From the NCBI GenBank assembly GCA_945873475.1, contig CAMCDF010000002.1:1-38543 (forward strand): 38,543 bases of DNA, read 5' to 3'. Of this stretch, positions 8,790 through 16,612 are shown piece after piece. Made by a program: the position numbers and the translations under genes. Position 1 is the first letter of the stretch, and the number at the start of each line of letters is the position of its first letter. This DNA is from Bifidobacterium breve. GTDB taxonomy: Bacteria; Actinomycetota; Thermoleophilia; Miltoncostaeales; Miltoncostaeaceae. The notes beneath the pieces are model-generated. The model was not told the origin of the DNA and searched no databases. It was given only the letters and a program-made list of their open reading frames with translations.

Positions 8790-9613
8790 GCGGCTGCCTC
8801 CATTGATTGCTCGGCACGCAGTATCTCGTGCATCGCCGCGCGGCCCACCGCCAACTGGGCGGCGTCGGGCTCGCGGGTGACGAAGCCCGCCTGTATGGCA
8901 TGGCCGGCCGCGTGCACGGTGCGCCCCACGGCGCTGCGGGGGTGCCGCTCGGCGAACGAGAACGCCTCCACGGCTGCCCCGATGCCGGCGGCCATTGCCA
9001 CAGCGCGGCCCACCAGGCGCGCGCGGCGGTTGGGCAGGCGGCGGGCCAGCAGATTCCCGGCGGCCGTTGCGAGCGCCAGCGGCAGCACGAGGTTGCTGCC
9101 GCAGCGGTCGTGTTCCTTGGGGTCGCTGGCGTTGTCGGCGATGCCGGCCTCGCCCGCCCGTTCGTATGCCGCGATGCTCTTGTGCTCCACGGCGTGCCAT
9201 GCCGAGGCGTCTGACGCGCGCAGCACGATGAGCGCGGGCGCCAGCGCCAGCGTGGTGGCAATGGCCTCCTGCGCCAGGGGCGACCCGATGATGCGCCGCG
9301 ACAGCGCGGTGGCCGCCATCGAGCCGGCCATCACCGGACCCATCGGGCCGTCCTCCATGGCCAGTCGGGCCTCGGGCAGGCCCCTGCGGGCCGCGGGAAC
9401 CACCATGAGCATCTCGGCCATGCGCACCAGCCCGCGCGTGAACGGCACCCTCTCGAGCAGCCCGGCCGACAGGCGCGGGCGCGGGCCCGAGGCCACGATG
9501 GTGCGGCCGTCATCGTCCACCACCGCGGCGGCCCAGTGCCGGGGCCCGTGCACCAGCAGGCCGTTGGCCAGGGCCATGCCCCCAAGGCGCATGCGCGGTG
9601 ACTCGGATGCCAT
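8786..9613 (-). CDS. DUF1385 (YqhQ-like) membrane protein
   Basis: A 275-residue protein with the DUF1385 signatures. The N-terminal GGMALANGLLVHGP corresponds to the family's GGQAVIEGVMMRGP. The central polar motif HAVEHKSIAAYE (H140, E143, H144) and the later KEHDRCGSN (H168, C171) look like a metal or catalytic site. Hydrophobic helices surround these motifs. The molecular function of the family is not established. The start codon overlaps the tandem ThyX stop by one base (TGATG at 9611-9615), and the stop overlaps the ycnI-like start, placing it firmly in the operon. Confidence 0.85.
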   Translation of the reverse strand: MASESPRMRLGGMALANGLLVHGPRHWAAAVVDDDGRTIVASGPRPRLSAGLLERVPFTRGLVRMAEMLMVVPAARRGLPEARLAMEDGPMGPVMAGSMAATALSRRIIGSPLAQEAIATTLALAPALIVLRASDASAWHAVEHKSIAAYERAGEAGIADNASDPKEHDRCGSNLVLPLALATAAGNLLARRLPNRRARLVGRAVAMAAGIGAAVEAFSFAERHPRSAVGRTVHAAGHAIQAGFVTREPDAAQLAVGRAAMHEILRAEQSMEAAA

Positions 9614-11286
9614 CAGGAATCCACGGTATCAGCGGCGCGGCGGGCCTCCGTGCGCCGCTCCTGCGCCAGTCGTCCGCCCTCTCCCGACATGTCGGTGAAC
9701 GACATCATCGCGGCGATGCCGGGGTGCCCGGCGTCGTCGCGAATTGCCAGCAGCATCTCCTGTGCCACGCGCCGGTATGCCGTGTGCCCCTGGGGCTGGC
9801 TGCGCAGTTCGATCAGGTGCATGGCCTCGCGCGCGTTCATGCGGATGGTGAATCGGATGCGGTGGGCCATGGTCACTGCGTAGGGCGCCTCGTCGGGAAC
9901 CACGGCGATCACCTCGCGCCACAGGTCGGCCGATGCCTGCTGCACCCGCGCGAACTCATCGGCCAGACCGGCGGCCTCGACGTCGGCCGAGGGCTCCCAG
10001 CCCAGGTCGGCGCCCAGCGCCTGGGCCTCGAGCGTGAGGATTCGGTGGCGCTGAAGGTCGCGGTAGGCGCCGTAGTCGCAGGTGACCTCGAACAGGTACG
10101 AGGTGGCCTCGAGGGCCCGGCCGGGACGCTCGCGCCGGTCGGCGCGCCCGTCGGCCCACTCGGCCAGGGCAGCCCGGCGCTCGTCGACCGGCATCTGCGC
10201 CACCCGGGCCCGCACCTCGTCGATGGGCAGCCCCGATGCCGGCCACAGCGCATGCGCCAGAACCCGGGCCTCGCCATCGGGATCATGCTCGAGCAGCCGC
10301 ACGGAACTTCCCCCGCGTTCCCCCGGGAGGCCGGAGAGCGTGTCTGGCACCCGCAGGGTGCCTGACACGGGGGTCGCGCCCTCCAGCGCCGCCCACATTC
10401 CCGCCGCCCTCTCGTCCGTCGCCCTCCGGTACGCGCCCATGCGCTCACCGCGGTCCTCGCGGTCGGCCCTCGTGAGGAAGTCGGGGATCACCTGGCGCAG
10501 GGCGGCCAGCACCTGGTCTCCCACGTCGCGGGCCTCGGCCAGTGGGTGGGCGCGCAGGCGGATGATCAGCGACTCCCACGCCTGACCCGATGCGTACACG
10601 CCCAGGTTCGCCGTGGTGGCGGCGGGCAGAAGGCCGCGCACGGCGTCGAGCGCCCTCGCCCGCAGGGCGCGTCTCAGGGCCTGGTCGTCTGCCCCTGACG
10701 CGTCGCGCGCAACCAGATCGGCCAGCACGGCGTCGAACAGGCGCGCGTAGGTGGCGAAGGCGTCATCCAGCACGGCCTCGTACCGGGCCAGCAGATCGGG
10801 GTGCGCGGCGATGCCCGGCGGCCGCACGTACTTCCATCGCCCGTCGACCATGTCGGTGTAGGGCACGTAGCGGGTGGACTGCTCGAGGTACGACGCCAGG
10901 CGTCCCCACTCGATCACCTTGGTGAGCACGTTGCTCACGCCCTCGATCGCCACGTGAGCCCCGCCCAGTTGCGCCACCGAGTCGTCGCCGTAGTCGGCCA
11001 GCACGCGCTGGAAGAACTCCCGGGCGCGGGCCGAGCCGACCTCGGCTCCCGGCTCCCCAGCCCCCGTGCCAGGCACCGTTCCGGTGCCGGGCACGGTCTC
11101 CGTGGTCACGAACTCATCCAGCAGGATGCGGCGCACCGAGTTCGCGCTGCGCGAGTACCGCGCGAACAGGGCGCCCTTCACGGCCTCGGGCAGGTTGACC
11201 AGCGCGAATACCGGCCCGACCGGGTCGGTCACGTAGTGCGCGACGCGCGCGCGCTCGTCCGCGGTCAGGTCGCCGCCCGTGCCCAC
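9613..11286 (-). CDS. Tandem ThyX-like protein (two FAD-dependent thymidylate synthase domains)
   Basis: A 557-residue protein made of two ThyX-like halves. The first half (about 1-290) has YGDDSVAQLGGAHVA and the substrate-binding E-QSTRY (135-140) but no RHR before it. The second half (about 320-557) has the RHR of the ThyX motif (413-415) and FTIRMNAREAMHLIELRS, but LEAQALG replaces the S-x-N-E-x-S-x-R-Y end. Canonical ThyX makes dTMP with FADH2 and methylene-tetrahydrofolate. Here the motif is split between halves, so activity is uncertain. The GTG at 11286 is used, four bases after the upstream stop. Two inverted repeats in the gene encode VPGTGTVPGTG (about 65-75) and SGTLRVPDT (about 308-316), both in linker-like stretches. 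Confidence 0.83.
   Translation of the reverse strand: MGTGGDLTADERARVAHYVTDPVGPVFALVNLPEAVKGALFARYSRSANSVRRILLDEFVTTETVPGTGTVPGTGAGEPGAEVGSARAREFFQRVLADYGDDSVAQLGGAHVAIEGVSNVLTKVIEWGRLASYLEQSTRYVPYTDMVDGRWKYVRPPGIAAHPDLLARYEAVLDDAFATYARLFDAVLADLVARDASGADDQALRRALRARALDAVRGLLPAATTANLGVYASGQAWESLIIRLRAHPLAEARDVGDQVLAALRQVIPDFLTRADREDRGERMGAYRRATDERAAGMWAALEGATPVSGTLRVPDTLSGLPGERGGSSVRLLEHDPDGEARVLAHALWPASGLPIDEVRARVAQMPVDERRAALAEWADGRADRRERPGRALEATSYLFEVTCDYGAYRDLQRHRILTLEAQALGADLGWEPSADVEAAGLADEFARVQQASADLWREVIAVVPDEAPYAVTMAHRIRFTIRMNAREAMHLIELRSQPQGHTAYRRVAQEMLLAIRDDAGHPGIAAMMSFTDMSGEGGRLAQERRTEARRAADTVDS
10339..10369. repeat. REPIN-like inverted repeat inside the tandem ThyX gene (copy 2)
   Basis: Arms of 14 bases (CGTGTCTGGCACCC and GGGTGCCTGACACG) flank the three-base spacer GCA. 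They are complementary at 13 of 14 positions, with the mismatch in the arm centre. The core GGTGCCtGaCAC closely matches the copy at 11064-11096. It is read through in frame and encodes part of VSGTLRVPDTL. Confidence 0.75.
11064..11096. repeat. REPIN-like inverted repeat inside the tandem ThyX gene (copy 1)
   Basis: Arms CCGTGCCAGGCACC and GGTGCCGGGCACGG are separated by GTTCC and are complementary at 13 of 14 positions, again with one central mismatch. The same GTGCC(A/T)GGCACC core occurs at 10339-10369. It encodes VPGTGTVPGTG within the ThyX frame. Confidence 0.75.
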
Positions 11287-11290
11287 CGCG

Positions 11291-11959
11291 CTACGCCAGG
11301 TCGTCGGGCCCGCCCGGCGCGCCCAGCTCGCGGCGTCCGGCGAAGAGGTCGTTGAGGCGGTCACGCAGTTCGAGGTCGCCGTGGTAGCGGGCCACCAGGG
11401 CCCACTCGTCGGGCAGCAGAAGCGGCACGCCGGCCACATCGCGGTCGTCGTCGGGGATGTCCTCGTCCACGTCCAGCGGGATCTCCATCATGTGGTGCCC
11501 GGTGGCGTCCACGAAGAAGTAGTCGTTCAGGCGATCGCGGATGTCCATGTCGGGGCAGGTCACGGCCATCTCGGCCCACGCCGCGGCCACCAGCGCCACG
11601 TCGCCACGGCGCGTGCGCACAACCGCGCGCTCGTGGTCGTGGTCGCCGTGGGTGTGCCACGAGACCTCCTCGGTGAGCCCGCCGTCCAGCTGCTGCTCGA
11701 GGCGGTGCGACACGCCCTCGCGGATGAGCGAGGCGCGGATGGCGAAGACCTCCTCATCGGCGCCGTCGGGCAGCGTGACCCGGAAGGCCTCCTCGCCCAC
11801 CGCGGTGCCGCCGTGGCGCACGATGATCTCGGCCACCGTGCGGAGGGGGTCGTCGGCCTTGCCCTGGGCGCGGTCGCCCGCCGACTCGGACTCCGCGTAG
11901 CGGAACAGCCTGCGGAACTCGCCCGCCGACATCGGTCCCACCTGCACCTCGATGCTCAC
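11291..11959 (-). CDS. Hypothetical protein (222 aa) between rarA and the ThyX gene
   Basis: I do not recognise this 222-residue acidic protein. It has no signal peptide or membrane segment. The N-terminal half ([23 protein letters not shown]) and the stretch VSWHTHGDHDHER, rich in His and Asp, could bind metal. Two related segments occur near the C-terminus, DIRDRLNDYFF and ELRDRLNDLFAG, suggesting an internal duplication. Its ATG overlaps the rarA stop by ATGA (11956-11959) and the ThyX gene follows after four bases, so it is translated as part of this operon. Function unknown. Confidence 0.72.
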   Translation of the reverse strand: MSIEVQVGPMSAGEFRRLFRYAESESAGDRAQGKADDPLRTVAEIIVRHGGTAVGEEAFRVTLPDGADEEVFAIRASLIREGVSHRLEQQLDGGLTEEVSWHTHGDHDHERAVVRTRRGDVALVAAAWAEMAVTCPDMDIRDRLNDYFFVDATGHHMMEIPLDVDEDIPDDDRDVAGVPLLLPDEWALVARYHGDLELRDRLNDLFAGRRELGAPGGPDDLA

Positions 11960-13323
11960 CCGTCGTCCCCCCGGTCGTCTGACGGCGGCATGGTGTCAGA
12001 CGCGGCCGCGCCCCGCGCCCGCGCGCGCAGGGCCGCCAGGCGCGCGGCCAGCTCGCCCTCCGGACCCACGCCGCCGGGCTCGAAGAACCGCACGTCCTCC
12101 ATGCCGTCCGGCATGCACGAGCTGTCGGTCACGCGCCCGCGAGCGCCGTGGGGGTTGACGTACCCCGTGCCGTGCCCGAGGTTCTCGCGGTTGGGCCGGC
12201 TGGCGTCGCGCAGGGCCAGCGGCGGAACGCGTGCGCCCTCGTCGCGCACCCTGCCCAGCGCTGCGTCGATGCCCCGGTACGAGGCGTCGCTCTTGGGCGC
12301 CAGCGCCAGGTAGGTGGCCGCCTGGGCCAGGTTGATGCGGGCCTCGGGCAGGCCGACGAACTCCAGCGCGCGCGCCGCGGCCACGGCCACCTCGAGGGCG
12401 CGCGGGTCGGCGTTGCCGATGTCCTCGCTGGCCGCCACGATCATCCGGCGCGCGATGAACTTGGGGTCCTCGCCGCCCTCGAGCATCACGGCCATCCAGT
12501 ACAGGGCGGCGTCCGGGTCGCTGCCGCGAAGCGACTTGATGAACGCCGACGCCACGTTGTAGTGCTGGTCGCCATCCTTGTCGTACACCACCGCCCGTCC
12601 GCCACCCGCGCGCTCCACCACCCCGGGTGTGATGGGGGAGTCGCCGGCGAGCCCGGCAGAGGCCTCGAGCAGGTTCAGCGCGTACCGGGCATCCCCGCCG
12701 CTCAGGCGCACGATCGCCTCACGCGCCTCGGGGGTGACAGTCACCTCACCCGCCAGGCCGCGCTCGTCGCGGGCTGCGCGATCGACCAGGGCGGTGATGT
12801 CGTCGGGCGACAGCGACTCCAGCTGCAGCACCCGCATGCGCGACACCAGCGCGGCGTTCACCTCGTAGTAGGGGTTCTCGGTGGTGGCGCCGATCAGCAC
12901 CACCAGGCCGTCCTCCACGGCGGGCAGCAGGGCGTCCTGCTGGCTCTTGGTGAATCGGTGGATCTCGTCGATGAAGAGCACGGTGCGGGTGCCGGCGGCA
13001 AGGCGGTCGCGGGAGCGCTGCATGACGGCCCTCACGTCGGCCAGGCCGGCCGATACCGCGGAGAGCTCCTCGAACTCGGCCTGCGTGCTGGTGGCCACCA
13101 CGCGGGCAAGGGTGGTCTTGCCGGTTCCGGGGGGGCCGTAGAGGATCAGCGACGGCACGTCGTCGTCGGCGATCGCCCGCCGCAGGAACCCGTCGGCCCC
13201 CAGGTGGTCGGCGTGCCCCGCGACCTCGTCGAGGGTCTGCGGGCGCATGCGGGCGGCCAGCGGCCGCGACCCCGACAGCGTGCGCTCGACGGCGTCGCCG
13301 AACAGGTCGGGCGCGCCGGTCAT
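11956..13323 (-). CDS. rarA: Replication-associated recombination protein A (RarA/MgsA AAA+ ATPase)
   Basis: A 455-residue clamp-loader-like AAA+ ATPase of the RarA/Mgs1/WRNIP1 family, which acts at stalled replication forks. Visible motifs are [17 protein letters not shown] at the N-terminus, Walker A GPPGTGKT (63-70), Walker B FIDEIHRF (118-123) and the sensor-1 region [14 protein letters not shown]. The C-terminal tetramerisation/MgsA part contains [17 protein letters not shown]. The last 35 or so residues are poorly conserved and end in an acidic tail. The ATG at 13323 overlaps the upstream zinc-ribbon gene by ATGA. The longer in-frame start at 13458 would run through that gene and is rejected. 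Confidence 0.94.
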   Translation of the reverse strand: MTGAPDLFGDAVERTLSGSRPLAARMRPQTLDEVAGHADHLGADGFLRRAIADDDVPSLILYGPPGTGKTTLARVVATSTQAEFEELSAVSAGLADVRAVMQRSRDRLAAGTRTVLFIDEIHRFTKSQQDALLPAVEDGLVVLIGATTENPYYEVNAALVSRMRVLQLESLSPDDITALVDRAARDERGLAGEVTVTPEAREAIVRLSGGDARYALNLLEASAGLAGDSPITPGVVERAGGGRAVVYDKDGDQHYNVASAFIKSLRGSDPDAALYWMAVMLEGGEDPKFIARRMIVAASEDIGNADPRALEVAVAAARALEFVGLPEARINLAQAATYLALAPKSDASYRGIDAALGRVRDEGARVPPLALRDASRPNRENLGHGTGYVNPHGARGRVTDSSCMPDGMEDVRFFEPGGVGPEGELAARLAALRARARGAAASDTMPPSDDRGDDG

Positions 13324-13604
13324 GCGTCGCCGTCTGGTGCCGGGAGGTCGTCGGGCAACGGCTGCCCCGGGTTCGCGCGGATCCACGAGACCCTCAGGTA
13401 CAGGTCGCGGTCGGAGATGTCGGGTTCCAGGTCGAAGCCCGTCATGCACAGCGGGCACAGCGTGGCGTTGGCGAACTCCGGGATTCCGTCGCGGTCGGTG
13501 TTCCCGGTGGGGAACAGCACCAGGTCGCCCCAGCAGTCGGGCGTGGGGCAGCTGACCCGTGCGTCGGGGTTCACGAACTCGCTCTTGGGGACCTGCTGGG
13601 CCAT
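13320..13604 (-). CDS. Small putative zinc-ribbon protein (94 aa)
   Basis: A 94-residue protein with two Cys pairs, C19/C24 in CPTPDC and C50/C53 in CPLC, arranged like the knuckles of a zinc ribbon. No further domain is recognisable and the C-terminus is acidic and Pro-rich. It is the first gene of the minus-strand run and overlaps rarA by ATGA. A GGAGG lies about ten bases before its ATG. The upstream region to 13754 is shared with the divergent moeB-like gene. Function unknown; a nucleic-acid or ribosome-related role would be only a guess. Confidence 0.75.
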   Translation of the reverse strand: MAQQVPKSEFVNPDARVSCPTPDCWGDLVLFPTGNTDRDGIPEFANATLCPLCMTGFDLEPDISDRDLYLRVSWIRANPGQPLPDDLPAPDGDA

Positions 13605-13703
13605 TCCGTACGCGCCTCCACCGGGGCGGGCCGCCCGCTATGGTCGTCGGCCTCTCCCGGGGTTGCGAGGTTACGCGCTGCGGGACCCCCGCGGGCTAAT
13701 TGC

Positions 13704-13709
13704 TATTAT
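13704..13709 (+). promoter_or_regulatory. Probable -10 element upstream of the sulfur-carrier cysteine operon
   Basis: TATTAT stands out as an AT-rich island in a GC-rich divergent region (13605-13754). The ATG at 13755 lies 45 bases further on, with a purine-rich GAGGAACGAGG as possible ribosome-binding site. No convincing -35 box is visible. Confidence 0.45.
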
Positions 13710-13754
13710 TGCCACCGGATTTACCGGGAAACGAGGAACGAGGCGAATCACCCG

Positions 13755-14945
13755 ATGTCCCCGAGCTATCAGGACCTCCTGGCACAGGCCCGCGAGGCCA
13801 TCCCCGAGGTCGAGCCCTCCGACATCGCGCCCCGCGTGGAGTCCGGAGACGGCCCCCTCATCATCGACGTCCGCGAGACGGCCGAATGGGACCAGGGCCA
13901 CCTGCCCGGCGCCATCCACGTGCCGCGGGGCTTCCTCGAGAGCCGCATCGGCGGCGTCACCTCCGGCACCGACCAGGAGCTGCTGATCTCGTGCGCCAGC
14001 GGCCAGAGGTCGCTGCTGGCAGCCAAGACGCTGGCCGACATGGGCTTCAGCAACGTCACGAACCTCGCCGGTGGCTTCGCCCGCTGGAAGCAGAACAACT
14101 ACCCGGTCGAGGTGCCGCGCATCCTCAGCCCGGCACAGCGCTCGCGCTACTCGCGCCACGTGCTCATCCCCGAGGTGGGCGAGGAGGGCCAGCTCAAGCT
14201 GCTCGACAGCAAGGTACTGCTCATCGGTGCCGGCGGGCTGGGATCGCCGACGGCCTACTACCTGGCCGCGGCCGGCGTGGGCACCCTGGGCCTGGTCGAC
14301 GACGACGTGGTGGACGAGAGCAACCTGCAGCGCCAGATCATCCACACCACCGATCGCGTGGGGATGAACAAGGGCGAGAGCGCCAAGCAGGCCATCGCCG
14401 CGCTCAACCCCGAGGTGCAGGTGAACGTGCACCCGTTCCGCGTGAACCGCGACAACGTGCTCGACCTGCTCGACCAGTACGACGTGGTGGTGGACGGCGC
14501 CGACAACTTCCCCACGCGGTACCTGATGGCCGACGCCTCGCTGATGACGCGCACCCCGCTGGTGCACTCCAGCATCCTTCGCTTCGAGGGCCACGCGTCC
14601 ACCTTCATGCCCTACGACGGGCCGTGCTACCGCTGCCTGTTCCCGGAGCCCCCGCCGCCCGACCTCGCGCCCTCGTGCGGCGAGGCCGGCGTGCTCGGCG
14701 TGCTCTGCGGCGTGATGGGGAACATCCAGGCAACCGAGGCCATCAAGGTGCTGCTGGGCATGGGCGACACCCTGTCGGGCCGCCTCATGATCTACGACGC
14801 CCTGGGCATGACCTTCACCGAGCTCAAGGTGCGGCGCGACCCGGACTGCCCGTCGTGCGGCCCGAACGCCGACCTGCAACTGCGCGACTACGAGGCCTGG
14901 TGCGCCGGCGTGGGCAGCCACGACCATGCGGGGGCCACCGCGTGA
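13755..14945 (+). CDS. Rhodanese-ThiF fusion: sulfur-carrier adenylyltransferase/sulfurtransferase (MoeB/MoeZ class, swapped domain order)
   Basis: A 396-residue fusion that should adenylate and thiolate the C-terminus of the adjacent sulfur carrier. An N-terminal rhodanese domain (residues about 1-118) carries the persulfide Cys80 in SCASGQRS. The E1-like ThiF/MoeB domain (about 125-390) has the ATP-binding GAGGLGS (158-164), DDDVVDESNLQRQ, and zinc ligands C291/C294 and C365/C368, plus a possible transfer Cys308 in SCGEAGVLG. In mycobacterial MoeZ and human MOCS3 the rhodanese is C-terminal, so the order here is reversed. The downstream GTG of the carrier gene overlaps its stop by GTGA. Organisation with cysO, cysM and mec points to cysteine synthesis; a second role in molybdopterin thiolation is possible. 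Confidence 0.9.
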   Translation: MSPSYQDLLAQAREAIPEVEPSDIAPRVESGDGPLIIDVRETAEWDQGHLPGAIHVPRGFLESRIGGVTSGTDQELLISCASGQRSLLAAKTLADMGFSNVTNLAGGFARWKQNNYPVEVPRILSPAQRSRYSRHVLIPEVGEEGQLKLLDSKVLLIGAGGLGSPTAYYLAAAGVGTLGLVDDDVVDESNLQRQIIHTTDRVGMNKGESAKQAIAALNPEVQVNVHPFRVNRDNVLDLLDQYDVVVDGADNFPTRYLMADASLMTRTPLVHSSILRFEGHASTFMPYDGPCYRCLFPEPPPPDLAPSCGEAGVLGVLCGVMGNIQATEAIKVLLGMGDTLSGRLMIYDALGMTFTELKVRRDPDCPSCGPNADLQLRDYEAWCAGVGSHDHAGATA

Positions 14946-15217
14946 GCACCGTGAAGATTCCCCCGGTGCTGCGCCAGGCCGTGGGCGGCGAGCGCACGGT
15001 CGAGGCCCCGGGCAGCACGATGGGCGAGGTGCTCACCAACCTGTGCCAGGCGCACCCCGCCGTGGGCGCGCAGATCCTCACGCCGGATGGCGAACTGCAC
15101 AAGTACGTGAACATCTACGTCAACGACGAGGACGCCCGGCTGCTGCAGTGGACCGACACGCCCGTGGGTGAGGGCGACACCGTGATGATCCTCCCCGCGA
15201 TGGCGGGCGGCGCCTGA
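14942..15217 (+). CDS. cysO: CysO/MoaD/ThiS-family sulfur-carrier protein with C-terminal Gly-Gly-Ala
   Basis: A 91-residue ubiquitin-like beta-grasp protein starting at GTG 14942, overlapping the activator gene by four bases. Typical features are KIPPVLRQAVGG near the N-terminus, NIYVNDEDARLL in the middle, and a terminal PAMAGGA. In mycobacterial CysO the exposed C-terminal Gly-Gly is made a thiocarboxylate, to which CysM adds O-phosphoserine-derived alanyl and Mec releases cysteine. Here one Ala follows the Gly-Gly, so the end must be trimmed before activation. The stop overlaps the cysM ATG by one base. Because moeB-like, cysM and mec genes flank it, CysO is a better assignment than MoaD or ThiS. 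Confidence 0.88.
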   Translation: MSTVKIPPVLRQAVGGERTVEAPGSTMGEVLTNLCQAHPAVGAQILTPDGELHKYVNIYVNDEDARLLQWTDTPVGEGDTVMILPAMAGGA

Positions 15218-16182
15218 TGAGCCGGTCGGGCCTCGAGGCCCCGCCCCTCGCGGTGTCGGAGGACATCGTCGCCACCATCGGCGAGACGCCGCTGCTCGAC
15301 GTGTCGGGGCTGTCGCCCAATCCCGACGTGCGCATCCTCGCCAAGATGGAGAGCCACAACCCGACCGGCTCCATCAAGGACCGCACGGCCAAGTCGCTCA
15401 TCGACGACGCCGAGGCCCGCGGGGTGCTCAAGCCCGGCGACACCATCATGGAGCCCACCTCGGGCAACACCGGCATCTCGCTGGCCATGATCGCCCGGGT
15501 GCGCGGCTACAAGCTCGTCGCGGTGATGCCCGACAACGTCACCGAGGAGCGCCGGCGCCTGCTGCAGATCTACGGTGCCGAGATCGTCGAGAGCCCGGGA
15601 GAGACCGGGTCGAACGGATCGGTCGAGATGGCCAAGGCGCTGTCGGCGAAGGAGGGCATCCCGATGCTCTTCCAGTACGGCAACCCGGCCAACCCGCGCG
15701 CCCACTACGAGGGCACGGCTGCGGAGATCCTGCGCGACTGCCCCGAGATCGACGCCTTCGTGGCGGGCCTTGGCACGGGCGGCACGCTCATGGGCTGCTC
15801 GGCGCGCTTCAAGGAGCACCGCCCCGACATCCAGGTGATCGCCTGCGAGCCGCTTCAGGGCGACCCGGTCAGCGGCCTGCGCAGCCTCGACGACGGGTTC
15901 ATCCCGCCCATCCTCGACCTGTCGCGGCTCGACAGGAAGCTGCTGGTCGAGAACATGGACGCCATCGTCATGACCCGTCGCCTGGCGAGCGAGCACGGCA
16001 TCTTCGCCGGGGTATCCAGCGGGGCGGTTTTCCACACCTGCGCGCGCGTGGCGTCGAAGATGGACAGCGGCACCGTGGTCGGCATCGTGTGCGACGGCGG
16101 ATGGAAGTACCTCTCGGCGGGCATCTGGACCGACGAGATCGAGGCCGTCGAGGAGACCCTCGACAACGGCGTCTTCTGGTAG
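15217..16182 (+). CDS. cysM: CysO-dependent cysteine synthase (CysM-type, PLP)
   Basis: A 321-residue fold-type II PLP enzyme. The cofactor lysine is K54 in HNPTGSIKDR, and the substrate loop TSGNTG spans 81-86. GLGTGGTLMG binds the PLP phosphate, and SSGAVF is near the C-terminus. Length and context match mycobacterial CysM, which uses O-phospho-L-serine and thiocarboxylated CysO rather than O-acetylserine and free sulfide. Sequence alone does not prove the phosphoserine preference; it is inferred from the adjacent carrier and Mec genes. ATG at 15217 shares a base with the cysO stop (TGATG). Confidence 0.92.
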   Translation: MSRSGLEAPPLAVSEDIVATIGETPLLDVSGLSPNPDVRILAKMESHNPTGSIKDRTAKSLIDDAEARGVLKPGDTIMEPTSGNTGISLAMIARVRGYKLVAVMPDNVTEERRRLLQIYGAEIVESPGETGSNGSVEMAKALSAKEGIPMLFQYGNPANPRAHYEGTAAEILRDCPEIDAFVAGLGTGGTLMGCSARFKEHRPDIQVIACEPLQGDPVSGLRSLDDGFIPPILDLSRLDRKLLVENMDAIVMTRRLASEHGIFAGVSSGAVFHTCARVASKMDSGTVVGIVCDGGWKYLSAGIWTDEIEAVEETLDNGVFW

Positions 16183-16195
16183 CGGCGGGCAGTCC

Positions 16196-16612
16196 GTGAG
16201 GTTGCCGTCCGCGCTGGCGCACCAGATCATCGAGCACGCACGCGCCGAGTTCCCCAACGAGTGCTGCGGCCTCATCGCCGGCAGTGGAGACCTCGCCACC
16301 CGGGTGCTGCCCACCACCAACGCCGAGGGCACCCCGTTCATGTACGTCATGGACCCGCGCGAGCAGATGGAGCTGATGGACGCCATCGAGGACGCCGGCG
16401 AGGACCTCGTGGCCATCTACCACTCGCACACCCGGTCGGCGGCCTACCCGTCGAAGACCGACGTCGAGCTGGCGTTCTTCGCCGAGCCGCTCTACGTGAT
16501 CGTGTCGCTGCAGGACGCCGACCAGCCGGTGATCCGCGCCTTCCGCCTGGCGCGGTCGGCGCCGGAGGGCGAGCAGATCACCGAGGAGCCGATCACGGCT
16601 CCCGACGCGTGA
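16196..16612 (+). CDS. mec: JAMM-family metalloprotease (Mec-like), releases cysteine from CysO
   Basis: A 138-residue MPN/JAMM zinc protease. The full catalytic set is present: E22 in PNECCGL, H76 and H78 in HSH, S86 and D89, matching E...HxHx7Sx2D exactly. Mycobacterial Mec cleaves the CysO-cysteine adduct. In this organism it may also remove the extra C-terminal Ala of the carrier. The GTG at 16196 lies 13 bases after cysM with a GGCGGGC upstream. Its 3' end overlaps the convergent toxin gene by 20 bases. Confidence 0.92.
   Translation: MRLPSALAHQIIEHARAEFPNECCGLIAGSGDLATRVLPTTNAEGTPFMYVMDPREQMELMDAIEDAGEDLVAIYHSHTRSAAYPSKTDVELAFFAEPLYVIVSLQDADQPVIRAFRLARSAPEGEQITEEPITAPDA

Noticed and set aside
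7036-8880. Plus-strand open frame of 614 codons
   Set aside because: It runs antisense across the nicotinate phosphoribosyltransferase and YcnI genes, with no recognisable domain and shadow-type composition.
9613-11439. Start of the ThyX gene at 11439
   Set aside because: The added 51 residues are out-of-frame translation of the preceding gene; the GTG at 11286 follows that gene's stop by four bases.
11985-12000. GGTGTCAGAC near the end of rarA as a third REP-like element
   Set aside because: Only a half-site resembles the ThyX repeats, and no complementary arm is nearby.
12148-13986. Plus-strand open frame of 612 codons across rarA
   Set aside because: It is antisense to rarA, whose AAA+ motifs are unambiguous.
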